The notes beneath the pieces are model-generated. The model had not been told where the DNA came from. It did no database searches and saw nothing but the letters and a program-made list of their open reading frames with translations. From Phlegmacium glaucopus (Eukaryota; Basidiomycota; Agaricomycetes; Agaricales; Cortinariaceae), in NCBI GenBank assembly GCA_015039465.1, contig MU130261.1:1-26188 (forward strand): 26,188 nt of DNA. Direction: 5' to 3'. How positions within the stretch are numbered: position 1 is the stretch's first letter; each line of letters opens with the position of its first letter. Shown piece after piece: positions 10,060 to 18,951 of this stretch. The position numbers were made by a program, and so were the translations under genes.

Positions 10060-10549
10060 AGGTCCCTTCCAAAAATCGAAATGGTGGGTGTGACTCGTGG
10101 CGAGAGGGAGGGATAAGTAGTGAGGATCAAGCTTTGGCAGAATTTGGAGCTCGCGGATCCATTAAAACGTAGGACAGCATCTAGATATGATATATTAGCG
10201 TTGACAAGAGTACAGTAGACACTATGTCTGCAAACTCACAAATTGCTGATGTGATCACCTTGAACTTTCTCCGCATCGAAGTTTTGAGTACGAATTATGA
10301 GTTGAAGTAAAAAATAGGTTGCTACCAAGGTTTCGGAGTGCAACCGAGGGCAATTGATTGGCTGTGCGTGTTCCAAGAATAACAATTTTTTAATTTGTTG
10401 AGCGGCGAGCGATTGATGGATGATGGGGAGTCGAAGTGACCATACGGATAATCAGTATCTCTCAAAATTGACCCAACCATCACATCAGTTGCATGACGAT
10501 AGAAAACATTTCCCTAAACTCCAGTGAAGATATCTGAGCCATTTAAACA

Positions 10550-10825
10550 TTGATCCACCTGATACCCCAACTTGAACCAAAATTTTGGTATAAAGAATGT
10601 GATCCAGTGGACAAATTGAAAATATACAACACACTTGCACTACCGGGGAAAAGTTGTACAACACGCATATATCAGGATTTCGTTCGACTCAGTGAAGGAA
10701 GGAAGGTCGTCTTGATCAGATACCAGAATGTCAAAACGCCTGCACGACTTGTCACCGACGGCCAGGGTGCTATCATTTTCAGACGCGAGGTCTCCGATGC
10801 ACGTAGCCATGCCAGCGATTCGTGA
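10550..10825 (+). CDS. Companion protein fragment, best preserved copy (unit 3)
   Basis: A 91-codon open frame with no recognisable domain. Its middle, LKIYNTLALPGKSCTTRIYQ then LSEGRKVVLIRYQNV, aligns codon by codon with units 2 and 4. Those units have TGA where this copy has GGA (LSE-G-RKV). This suggests a real ancestral protein with decayed copies elsewhere. Related sequence continues downstream (10990-11130, a Val/Ala/Leu/Phe-rich possible membrane helix) and resumes beyond the inserted element at 12249 with a tail ending VETEKGVPKLFAP. It is divergent from the seven-helix gene of unit 2. How the pieces are spliced is unresolved. Confidence 0.4.
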   Translation: MIHLIPQLEPKFWYKECDPVDKLKIYNTLALPGKSCTTRIYQDFVRLSEGRKVVLIRYQNVKTPARLVTDGQGAIIFRREVSDARSHASDS

Positions 10826-11183
10826 TGCAATCATCCGGATAGAAGATCCAAGAAAGAGCAACTGGTTGCATACACAAGCATGTATTCCAACAGTGGACAC
10901 GACCTGGGGCCTGAGTGTGGTTGTACATAGCAGTACTAGTAAGGTTCGGAGTTTCAACATCGCACTAATTATCTGCTTACGACGTTACATATTTACGTAA
11001 GGGGCAAAGAGCTGCAAAGATATCTTCGAGGAAAGCCTTGGTCGCAGTAGCGGGTTCTTTGGGCTTGGCCGCATTCTTCTTCGAACGCTGTTGCTTGATG
11101 AACATTCGCAAAAATAGTCAGAACCCGTCTGGAAATAAATAGATTAAGAATATTGTTGAAAGTATTTCGCAGCTGGAACAGTC

Positions 11184-11205
11184 TCAACTTCGTATTAGAA
11201 GTTGA
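11184..11205. repeat. Hairpin TCAACTTC-GTATTA-GAAGTTGA
   Basis: Eight-base arms. The sequence around it, CAGTCTCAACTTCGTAT, recurs at 11540-11556 as part of a longer and perfect hairpin. Confidence 0.7.
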
Positions 11206-11442
11206 TATAACTTGTGGGTGAGGGCCATCGCTCCGCGTGGCATATGCGAGTCCCTTCGAGTGAAATTAAACTGGTATTTTTATAGCGTCTTCGTGAGCGT
11301 TGAGTTTCTTAAAGACGCCAGGGATTGACAGTGAGTAAATTATTTTCGCACGGCAAACAAGGCCATCACCATCAACACGTGCAATCACGGAAGTTACCGG
11401 CAAGTCTTGCGTTACCTTTGAAGGCCGCATCCGCTTATAAGA

Positions 11443-11465
11443 ACGAGCCCCTAAAGGGGACTCGT
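11443..11465. repeat. Hairpin ACGAGCCCCT / AGGGGACTCGT
   Basis: Ten pairs with a single-base bulge and a two-base loop, followed by AATTAAG. A shorter relative with ACGAGT/ACTCGT arms lies at 12203-12217, followed by AAT as well. Confidence 0.65.
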
Positions 11466-11540
11466 AATTAAGTACAGAAATATATGAGATATCTATGTGC
11501 TTTTAGTAAAGAGTTTCGTATGTAAAATAAAACTACTCAC

Positions 11541-11570
11541 AGTCTCAACTTCGTATAAGAAGTTGAGACT
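11541..11570. repeat. Perfect 12-base-arm hairpin
   Basis: AGTCTCAACTTC, loop GTATAA, GAAGTTGAGACT. It is a longer version of the hairpin at 11184. Confidence 0.8.
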
Positions 11571-11594
11571 ACTACACCACAGTTTGGCATGTTG

Positions 11595-11646
11595 ATTAAT
11601 AAAAACCTTGTATTTGCCTCAAGGCAATTACAAGGTTTTTATTAAT
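11595..11646. repeat. 25-base-arm foldback with a two-base loop
   Basis: The left arm starts ATTAATAAAAACCTTGTA and ends TTGCCT; the right arm is its complement with one mismatch. With only CA between the arms it is almost a continuous 52-base palindrome, the strongest foldback in the window. Confidence 0.85.
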
Positions 11647-11726
11647 GGATATGACATTGTGAAGATGATATGTATACTAAGTGAATGTGATTACATAATG
11701 CATTCAAACGGAAAAGAGACAAGATT

Positions 11727-11752
11727 CCGAGTTCTCAGTATTGAGAACTCGG
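11727..11752. repeat. Perfect 11-base-arm hairpin
   Basis: CCGAGTTCTCA, loop GTAT, TGAGAACTCGG. The loop resembles that of the hairpins at 11184 and 11541 (GTATTA, GTATAA). Confidence 0.8.
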
Positions 11753-12177
11753 TCTTTGCAACCTGGGCCCGCAAAATCGAACGGGTTGGCATCTATTCGT
11801 GCGGGTTTAGCCGGTCGGCTTCTGAATAGTCCTCGGATCTCGGACTTTGCACTGCGAAGACAACTGTATTTCAAGCTCAGCAGAGGTGCCGACATTTGGC
11901 TGGCTATCGAACCAAAAGTCCAAGGGGTCTCCGCCATCTTTCATTCCACCAAATGTCTCGAAACGAACAGGCATCATCTACAGAGCCCTAGAAATTCAGT
12001 TGAAACGTTGGAGAAACACAAACGACCCCATCCACCCACACCTGCATGTCCCTGGATCAGCATTAAAATAAAAATCTTGGCGTTACAATGGATATGCAGT
12101 ATCGTAAGATATCTGTTCAACACTTGATCTGACAGAACTCGGATCTGCCGTGCTGAAGGCAACGGCCCACTCAAACC

Positions 12178-12217
12178 AGTATATATATACTAAGATAAAC
12201 GAACGAGTGAAACTCGT
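12178..12217. repeat. 14-base palindrome AGTATATATATACT and ACGAGT-GAA-ACTCGT hairpin
   Basis: Two small inverted repeats side by side near the right end of the 1090-base element, at 12178-12191 and 12203-12217. Confidence 0.7.
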
Positions 12218-12248
12218 AATACATACGGTAACATACCTCAACAAATAT

Positions 12249-12329
12249 GACACGGATTTCTTGCCTGCGCATGGTCGTGGCGTAAGGGTTGAGACGGAAA
12301 AGGGAGTCCCCAAGTTATTTGCACCATGA
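12249..12329 (+). pseudogene. C-terminal piece of the companion protein, unit 3
   Basis: Immediately after the inserted element the frame DTDFLPAHGRGVRVETEKG, then a VPKLFAP tail and TGA, matches unit 4 (15432-15512) with mostly conservative changes. The insertion separated it from the upstream membrane-helix segment at 11020-11140. Confidence 0.45.
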
Positions 12330-12354
12330 TCATGATGACTTGTCCATCACCTCA

Positions 12355-12680
12355 CTCATCACCTCACTCATCATGACACCATAAACTCTGGTTGAAGAAT
12401 GACGCAATTTAATTGAGTCTGTTCCTTGTACGTTGGCATTCCGAATTCCGAATCAGATTCAAAGGTACGAAAAAAACAAACCGTTATTACAAAGGAGAAA
12501 TCTAGATATTAGTCAACGAAATTTACCACATCGACCTGTGCCACCCATAGCATTTCATCGCTGTACCTGTCTGATACCCTACCAAGAGTTCTGATAGACA
12601 TGGTATAAAGAATGTAACTCAATGCGCAAAGCCGAAACCCTAGAACATGCTTGGATGATCAATGAAAGGTTGTGTAACGC
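12355..12680. repeat. Second, diverged copy of the leader/companion module (unit 3)
   Basis: ATGACACCATAAACTCTGG, then ATAGCATTTCATC, CTGTCTGATACCCTACCAAG and GGTATAAAGAATGTAACTC parallel the unit leader (ATGACAGCAAACA, ACAGCATTTAAAC, CTGATAGATACCCCAACC, GGTATAAAGAATGTGATC) in the same order. Unit 4 has the same extra module at 15555-15880. Units 1 and 2 do not, which accounts for much of the length difference. Confidence 0.6.
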
Positions 12681-12926
12681 GCATGCCAAATTGCATGCTC
12701 AACCCCTTGACAGGAGAATAATCTCATTGGTTACAATATTTTACATGATTTGAAAGATACCCGTCCATCTGTGTAGATACCATACGACACCCGATACGTG
12801 TATAAATATGCGGTCATTTGAAGCTGGGTCTGGAATACGACTGCGAAAACATGTCACTATTAATCGAATGTTGGTAAATTGGGCCACATACAGCATTCTA
12901 AGGTGGAGTCTGTGTTAATCATGGAT

Positions 12927-14482
12927 TCAGACTGTTGCAGTAGTGAGGGTAGGAAGAGGTTTGCGCCAAAACATCCATACTCGTAGCATGTCCTGCGTCA
13001 AAATGAGCACGATTGGGGAACTTGAAAGGGAGGTTTTAAAGAAGGCAGTGCAAGAGTACTCACGCCTTGGCTGACAAAAGTTATTCCTATGACAGCAGGG
13101 ACTGTAAAAGAAAGTGATACCTGAGTACATTATTTTGAATTCAAACAGACTCTTACTCACGCAGGGCGCAATAAAGAGAAAAAACAATTTCCAAGCGAAA
13201 TATTTCATGTACTATTTCTAACCTGTCAACATGATAAATTAATCCACTAGGACACATTGATTATTTAAGCTTGAAAACAACCCAATTGACAGAGTCAAAC
13301 AGAGACCAACGAGGCCAAGACGAAGAATGAGGCCCAATGGGGTATTGTTACAATTCAAAAGTGTTTTGCATGCCGACCAGTGTTTGCGACATTTGAGGAT
13401 GATGCACACTAGTCAATGCAATGAATATATATCAGTCAACTATTGGAAAACAATCGGCAAATGAAATCGGTACTGTAAGGTACCACCTCACCTCCCAAGA
13501 TTAGGCATGCAATGACGGAACAAATAAAAATAGCCGATGTGATACGTCCACTGTGAAATCCAGTAGTGGATAAAATGAGACTTTTCACAACGACGAGACG
13601 CACGGTACCGAGATCGACAAATAACAAACAGATCCACGGTATCCCCTCAGAACAGCCGTTGGATGGAGGAGGCCGAACTACGAAGAAAAGTTAAGTTCCA
13701 CAATATTTATATAGCTTTCATGCTCACAATTAAAGCTTCAATAAGGATACCAGTGAAGACACCATATGGTACGAAATAAAGCTGCCACCCGATCAGAGAC
13801 CAGCAGAATACGAGAACAGATCGCTCACGATCATCCTTGTGGTTCTGAAAATGGTAGTTGGACTGGATATCGCGAGCAAGATCTTAGTTGCAAGAATCAA
13901 TATAATTTATCCAGGCTTTTGGAGGATTATACTCACCTCTAGCATAAATGTCACAAAGGTAAGTGCGTTTCTGCGTGCATATTTCAGTTATGCAAAGTTC
14001 ATAACAAAAAGGCAAACGAACAAGGCAGGAGATGCATATATTAGCATGGCTTGAAACAGGCAGTGAGTATGACCCGGTAAGGGACCCGTTTGGTGCCCAA
14101 GGATAAGGAGGTAGCCAATGCATGACAAGACCCATGCACAATTGAACGAATACCAGGCAGTTGATCGCCGAATGGAGGAAGAAAACCAGGCGGTACATAA
14201 AATGGCCAAAAGGAATATTAGCCCGAAAATATAAAGGACATCATATGCGATAATAAAACGAATATTAGACTTGATTACGCTTTCTTCTACCCGCCATGTA
14301 TAGATAAGAGACATTAGATACCGAATTATTGGATTCATTGAATGACATACGTGGTTCACAAGAATGAGGTATCGAGTGATGGGATCCTTTATGTCCCTTG
14401 CAAAAATCGAAATGGCTGTCAGGCATGGGTGTGACTCGTAGCGAGAGGGGATAAGTAGGTAGGACCAAGTTCCGGAGGTCAT
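12927..14482 (-). CDS. Seven-helix membrane protein gene, copy 3 (apparently intact)
   Basis: Exons, in reading order: 14482-14022, 13970-13937, 13844-13728, 13677-13604, 13550-13492, 13408-13256, 13211-13161, 13101-13064, 12992-12927. All eight introns (44-92 bases) are GT-AG and phases match, giving 350 codons and a TGA at 12927-12929. Hydrophobic segments lie near residues 76-100, 110-128, 141-165, 175-204, 230-248, 274-295 and 308-327. Motifs include IRRSTAWYSFNCAW, HQTGPLPG, CLFQAMLIYA, VPYGVF, SVPGRITSAIF, LILRLGLVGLC and LRVWMFWRKP. This matches, from memory, a seven-helix family expanded in Agaricomycetes and resembling G-protein-coupled receptors; ligand and role are unknown. The start is uncertain: the other copies share SHPC[LM]TAISI[FC]ARD but not the upstream ATG, so a further 5' exon is possible. 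Confidence 0.8.
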
Positions 14483-14551
14483 GGATCCATTAAAAGGTAG
14501 GAAAGCATCTATATATGATATATTAGCGTTGACAAGAGTACGGTTGATACC

Positions 14552-14677
14552 ATGTCAGCTAATTCGCAAATTGCTGATATGATCACTGTGGACTTCCTCA
14601 GCCCAAGTATTCAGCAAAATCGAAGATTTGGATGCGAATTACTAGTTGAAATAAACCACGAGATTCTCGGAGCATAA
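14552..14677 (+). other. Short conserved plus-strand frame between units (41 codons)
   Basis: MSANSQIADMITVDFLSPSI continues to GCELLVEINHEILGA and TAA. The same frame is open in unit 4 at 17825-17953, but decays in units 1 and 2 (from about 7490 and 10224). It sits just upstream of the seven-helix gene on the opposite strand. It could be a first exon, a small gene or promoter sequence that happens to be open. Confidence 0.25.
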
Positions 14678-14934
14678 CTGGGGGAAAATATTGGTTAAGC
14701 ATATTCCAAGAATAACAATTCTAATTTCTTGGGCGGCGGGCGATTGATGGAAGATGGATGATGGGGAGCCGCAGTTGCGATAATCAGAACATACCTCTCA
14801 AAATTGACCTAACCATCACATCCGTTGCATAATGACAGCAAACACCCTGATAAACTCCGGTGAAGAATCACTGCCACTGGGGATGACTGAGCCACTCACA
14901 GCATTTAAACATTGACATAGCTACCTGATAGATA

Positions 14935-15512
14935 CCCCAACCTTGAACCAAGAATTCGGTATACAGAATGTGATCTAGTGGACAAACTGAAACTCTATAA
15001 CACGCTTAGACTACCGAGGAAAAGTGGTATAACGCGCATATACCAGCATTTTGTTCTACTCAGTGAATGAAGGAAAGTCTTCATCATATACCAGAGTATC
15101 ATTGATTTGCCCAGTGATCCGGTGCTCCAGGACAGCCAAGACATCGAGGTAACCTCGTAGCCAGTCAGGTCCAAGAAAGAACAACTGGTTGCACCGTTGC
15201 GTACACAAGCATACATTCCGACAGTGGGCGAGCTAGGGCGAGGTAGCAATAAGGGTCGGAGTTTCAATGAACCATTCCCTACGACGTTACATAATTAAGA
15301 GGCAAAGAGATTTTCGAGGAAAGCTGGTCGCAGTAGCGGGTTGTTTGGGCTTGGCGTCATTCTTCTTCGAATGCTCTTGCTTGACTATCATTCGCATAGT
15401 CAGAACCCGTATGGAAATAGATTGGGAACATGACACGGATTTCTTGCCTGAGCAGGGTCTTGGCCTAAGTGTTGAGACGGAAAAGGGAATCCCCAAGTTA
15501 TTTGCACCATAA
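14935..15512 (+). pseudogene. Companion coding sequence, unit 4
   Basis: The first part is open as PNLEPRIRYTECDLVDKLKL through HFVLLSE, ends at TGA, then continues in frame as RKVFIIYQSIIDLPSDPVLQ. A second open stretch of 81 codons (15267-15512) has a basic start, a likely membrane helix (VAVAGCLGLASFFF then TIIRIV), a hydrophilic piece and the tail VETEKGIPKLFAP before TAA. Conservation of that tail with unit 3, despite base changes, argues that it was translated once. I cannot name the family; it may be a small membrane protein. Confidence 0.4.
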
Positions 15513-15554
15513 TAACTTGTCCATCACCTGGTCCTCACCACCTCACTCATTCCT

Positions 15555-15880
15555 TATGCAATACATAATGACACCATAGACTCCGGTCGAAGAATGACGC
15601 TATTTAATTAACTCTGTTCCTTGTCCGTTGGCATTCTGAATTCAGAATCAGAATCAAAGATACGAAAGAAACGAACCGTTATTACAAAGGAGAAATCTGG
15701 ATATTCGACCTGTGCCACTCATAGCATTTCATCACTGCACCTGTCTGATACCCTACCAAGAATTCTAATAGACGTGGTATAGAGCCATGTGACTTATTGC
15801 GCAAAAGCGGAAACCCTAGAACATGCTTGAATGATCAATGAAAAGTTGTATAACGCGCAGTTCTATTCAGTGAATGAGGA
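15555..15880. repeat. Second leader/companion module, unit 4
   Basis: Counterpart of 12355-12680: same order of words (ATGACACCATAGACTCCGG, ATAGCATTTCATC, CTGTCTGATACCC) and the same ending AAGTTGTATAACGCGC. It is an older duplication of the unit leader, present only in units 3 and 4. Confidence 0.6.
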
Positions 15881-16156
15881 ATATATTGTGCCACTTGCGT
15901 TGTGTTTACTCTTTACTATCGCATGCCAAATTGCATGCCCAACCCCTTGACAGGAGAAGAATCTCATCGGTTAGAATATTTTTATTCGAAAGACGCCCAG
16001 AGGTCATCTGTGTGGATACCATACGACACTCTGTGTGGTTATAGATATGCGGTCATTAAAGTTAAATCTGGAATACGACTGCGAAAACATGTCACTATTA
16101 ATTGAATGTTGGTAATATGGGCCACATACAGCATTCTAAGGTGGAGTCTTTGATAG

Positions 16157-17679
16157 TCATGGGACTGAGACTGTTGCAGTAGGGAGGGTAGGAAGAGGTT
16201 TGCGCCAAAACATCCATACACGTAGTATGTCCTGCATCAAAAATGAGCACAATTTTGGCACTTGATGGGAAGGATTCGAAGAAGAAAGTGCAGGTGAAGT
16301 ACTCACGCCTTGGCTGCCAAAAATTATTCCTGCCGCCGGAGGGACTGTAAAAAAAGTGATATCTTAATACATTATTTTGAATTTAAACAGAGCCTTACTC
16401 ACGCACAGCCAAAGAAAGAGAAAAAAAACTGACCCAGTTGGACATTTCATCCACTATTGCCAACCTGTCAACATAATAAATTAATCCACCAGGACACTTT
16501 GATTATTTAAGCTTGAAAACAACCCAATTGACAGAATCGAACAGAGACCAACGAGGCCAAGACGAAGAATGAGGCCGAACGGGGTATTGTTACGAATCAA
16601 AAGTGTTTTGCATGCCGTCCAGTGTTTGCGACATTTGAGGATGATGCGCACTAGGCAATGCAATGGATATATATCAATCAACTATTGGCGGGCGGTCGGC
16701 AAAATAAATCGGTACTATAAGGTACCACCTCACCTCCCAAGACGAGGCTTGCAATCACGGAACAAATGACAATAGCCGATGTGATACGTACACTGTGAAA
16801 CACAGTAGGGAATTAAATGAGACTTTTCACAACGATGAGACGCACGGTACCCTGATTGACATATAACAAAAATATCCATCGGGTTTCCGGAGAACAGCCT
16901 TTGGATTGAGGATGCCGAGCTACGAAGAAAAGTTAAATTCCACAGTATCTATGAAGCTTTCATACTCACAATTAGAACTTCAATAAGGATACCAACGAAG
17001 ACGCCATATGGTACGAAGTAAAACTGCCAGTTAATCAGAGACCAGCAGGATACTCAAACGAGGATAGATCACTCACGACCATCATTGGGGTTCTGAAAAT
17101 GGTAGATAAACTGGATATCGTGAGCCATATCTTAATTGCAGGAATCAATATAATTCATCCAGGCTTTTGGACGGTTATGCTCACCTCTAGCATGAATGTC
17201 ACGAAGGTAAGTGAGTTTCTGTGTGCAAATTTCAGTCGTGCATAGTTGATAGTAAAAAGTCAAACGAACAAGGCGGGAGATGCAGATATTAGCATGGCTT
17301 GAAACAGACAGTGAATATGACCCGTTAAGGGACCCGTTTGGTGCCCAAGGATAAGGAGGCAGCCGATGGATGACAAGACCCATGCAAAATTGAATGAATA
17401 CCAGCCAGTTGATCGTCGAATGGAGGAAGAAAACCAGGCGGTGAATAAAATGGCCAAAAGGAATATTAGCCCGAAAATATAAAGGACATCATATGCGATA
17501 ATAAAACGAATATTGGGCTTGATTACACTTTCTTCTACCCGCCATGTATAGATAAGAGACGTCAGATATCGAATTATTGGATTCATTGAATGACATACGT
17601 GCTTCGCAAGAATGAGACGTCGAGTGATTGTATCCTTTGAATTCCGCATGTCCCTTGCACAAATCGAAATGGCCGTCAT
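16157..17679 (-). pseudogene. Seven-helix membrane protein gene, copy 4 (nearly intact, two stop codons)
   Basis: Exons are 17679-17270, 17218-17185, 17092-16970, 16919-16846, 16792-16734, 16650-16498, 16453-16403, 16344-16307 and 16231-16157. Every splice site is GT-AG and all phases match copy 3. The only lesions are two TGA codons in exon 3 (17069-17071 and 17054-17056), at the sites where copy 2 also has TGA. The ordinary stop is also changed to TCA, adding Ser-Val-Pro before TGA at 16157-16159. The fourth exon reads LNPKAVLRKPDGYFCYMSIR, and the eighth ends in FGSQG before DILRVW. Unless exon 3 is skipped or recoded this is a pseudogene, and a young one. Confidence 0.75.
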
Positions 17680-18074
17680 GCATGGGTGTGACTGGTAGTG
17701 AAGGGTAGGTGGATAAGTGGTGAGGATCCAGTTTTGGGGATCATGGATCCATTAAAAGGTACGAAAGCATCTAGACGTGATATATCAGCGTTGACAGGGG
17801 TACGGTTGATACCATATTACTATCATGATGTCAGCTAACTCGCAAATTGCTGATATGATCACTGCGGACTTTCTCAGCCCAAGTATTCGGCAAAATCGAA
17901 GATTTGGATGCGAATTACTAGTTGAAATAAAACACAAGATTCACGGAGCATAACTGGGGGAAAATATTGATTGAGCATATTCCGGGGATAACAATTCTGA
18001 TTTCTTGAGCGCCGGGCGATTGATGGAAGATGGATCATGGATCATGGGGAGCCGCAGTTGCGATAATCAGAACA

Positions 18075-18215
18075 TACCTCTCAAAATTGACCTAACCATC
18101 ACATCCGTTGCATAATGACAGCAAACACTCTCATAAACTCGGGTGAAGAATCACTGCCACTGAAGATGACTGGGCCAACAGCATTTAAAAATTGACATAG
18201 CTACCTGATAGATAC
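18075..18215. repeat. Start of array unit 5, cut off
   Basis: 141 bases match the leader of units 2 and 4, including the ATGACAGCAAACAC frame from 18115. The match stops exactly after CTGATAGATAC, where other units continue CCCAACCTTGAAC. Nothing later in the window resumes the unit. Confidence 0.85.
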
Positions 18216-18800
18216 TGTAAGGAACGAAGTTCAATATTCTCGTCTTAGCGAAGTATGAGCGTAGACTAGAATCGAGAACATGTGATGTCACAGCGTTACC
18301 GTGACACGCTTCTTCTTTCCAAGACATCCATTGTTCACTCTCAGCATCTGGCTCTCTGCCTCGCTCTGGCTTGTTTTTCGCTTCTTAAAACTACGTTAAA
18401 TACTCTCTTTTAACAGACACTCCCTTAATCAATCTCGAAATCAACCCTTTAATCCCGTTAAGTTTATTTCTCCTCGACCTTTAATATAACCATGGATGAA
18501 AGGATAATCCATAACCCCCACCTCGAGGTCATACCGGACCATGCAGGACCGCACTACATCAGGAAAATGACACATGGTCTGATGTGTCTGATGTGTCTTG
18601 TCACTACCGTTGCCGACCCGGGTCATGGTCTAATTTCCAAAACGGAATTGAAAAAAATTACAAATCATGATGCCTGACTGGGGTCTTGCTGGTCTTGGAA
18701 CTCAGTGACACAAAAGTGTTATCAATTTATTATATACTATTAATATTACAGTTATTTTAGGGTGTTTTGAGTCGGGGTCCATGATTTGTATAGCATGACT
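18216..18800. other. Sequence replacing unit 5; possible LTR-like left end
   Basis: The new sequence begins TGTAAGGAACGAAG, directly after the break in unit 5. TG at the breakpoint, a CT-rich stretch with no genes and an ATG at 18492 after a pyrimidine-rich leader would suit the left LTR and leader of a retrotransposon. I find neither a matching right end with a GATAC duplication nor reverse transcriptase or integrase of that class. The 61-codon frame from 18492 has no recognisable domain. TGATGTGTC is tandemly repeated near 18580. Confidence 0.35.
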
Positions 18801-18951
18801 TGATACATTGCGGTTCGACCCCTATAGTACAATCTATGCCAACTCGTTCACCATCATCAGATTGGCCTCAAAATTGTACTATCAATATGATGGTGAGCTT
18901 TCGATACATGTATATCCGATAATCGTTCCTGGGCTGTTTGGTACACAGTCG

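Larger units (their letters stand above)
7731..10455. repeat. Tandem array unit 2
   Basis: 2725 bases with no large insertion: conserved leader, companion remnant on the plus strand, inverted repeat at 8339, then seven-helix copy 2 on the minus strand. It is the shortest unit. It retains more CpG than unit 1 in the helix-6 exon region. Confidence 0.85.
11154..12243. mobile_element. 1090-base TG...CA element rich in hairpins
   Basis: Relative to unit 4 (15420-15440) unit 3 has an extra 1090 bases beginning TGTTGAAAG and ending ATACCTCAACA. It has 6-base terminal inverted repeats TGTTGA/TCAACA and is flanked by AATAT on both sides (11149-11153 and 12244-12248). That fits an LTR-type insertion: a large solo LTR or a small non-autonomous retroelement. 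No long coding frame is convincing. It is unusual for carrying at least six short inverted repeats, listed separately. It interrupts the companion coding sequence of unit 3. Confidence 0.75.
10456..14791. repeat. Tandem array unit 3
   Basis: 4336 bases, or about 3240 without the 1090-base insertion at 11154. Order: leader, open companion frame (10550-10825), TM-like companion segment, insertion, companion C-terminus, a second leader/companion module (about 12355-12680), inverted repeat at 12681, and intact seven-helix copy 3 on the minus strand. Confidence 0.85.
14792..18074. repeat. Tandem array unit 4
   Basis: 3283 bases without insertions and the best guide to the full-length unit. Order: leader, companion frame (14935-15063), membrane-helix and tail segment (15267-15512), second companion module (15555-15880), inverted repeat at 15921, then seven-helix copy 4 on the minus strand. 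Confidence 0.85.

Noticed and set aside
11741..12127. Plus-strand frame of 128 codons in the 1090-base element
   Set aside because: Overlaps other open frames on both strands, has no recognisable domain, and the element shows LTR-like boundaries.
14268..14350. Possible intron GTATGT...GGGTAG in exon 1 of seven-helix copy 3
   Set aside because: Splice-like ends exist, but removing it puts the upstream conserved TRYLILVNH frame out of phase, while reading through keeps one open frame in copies 1, 3 and 4.
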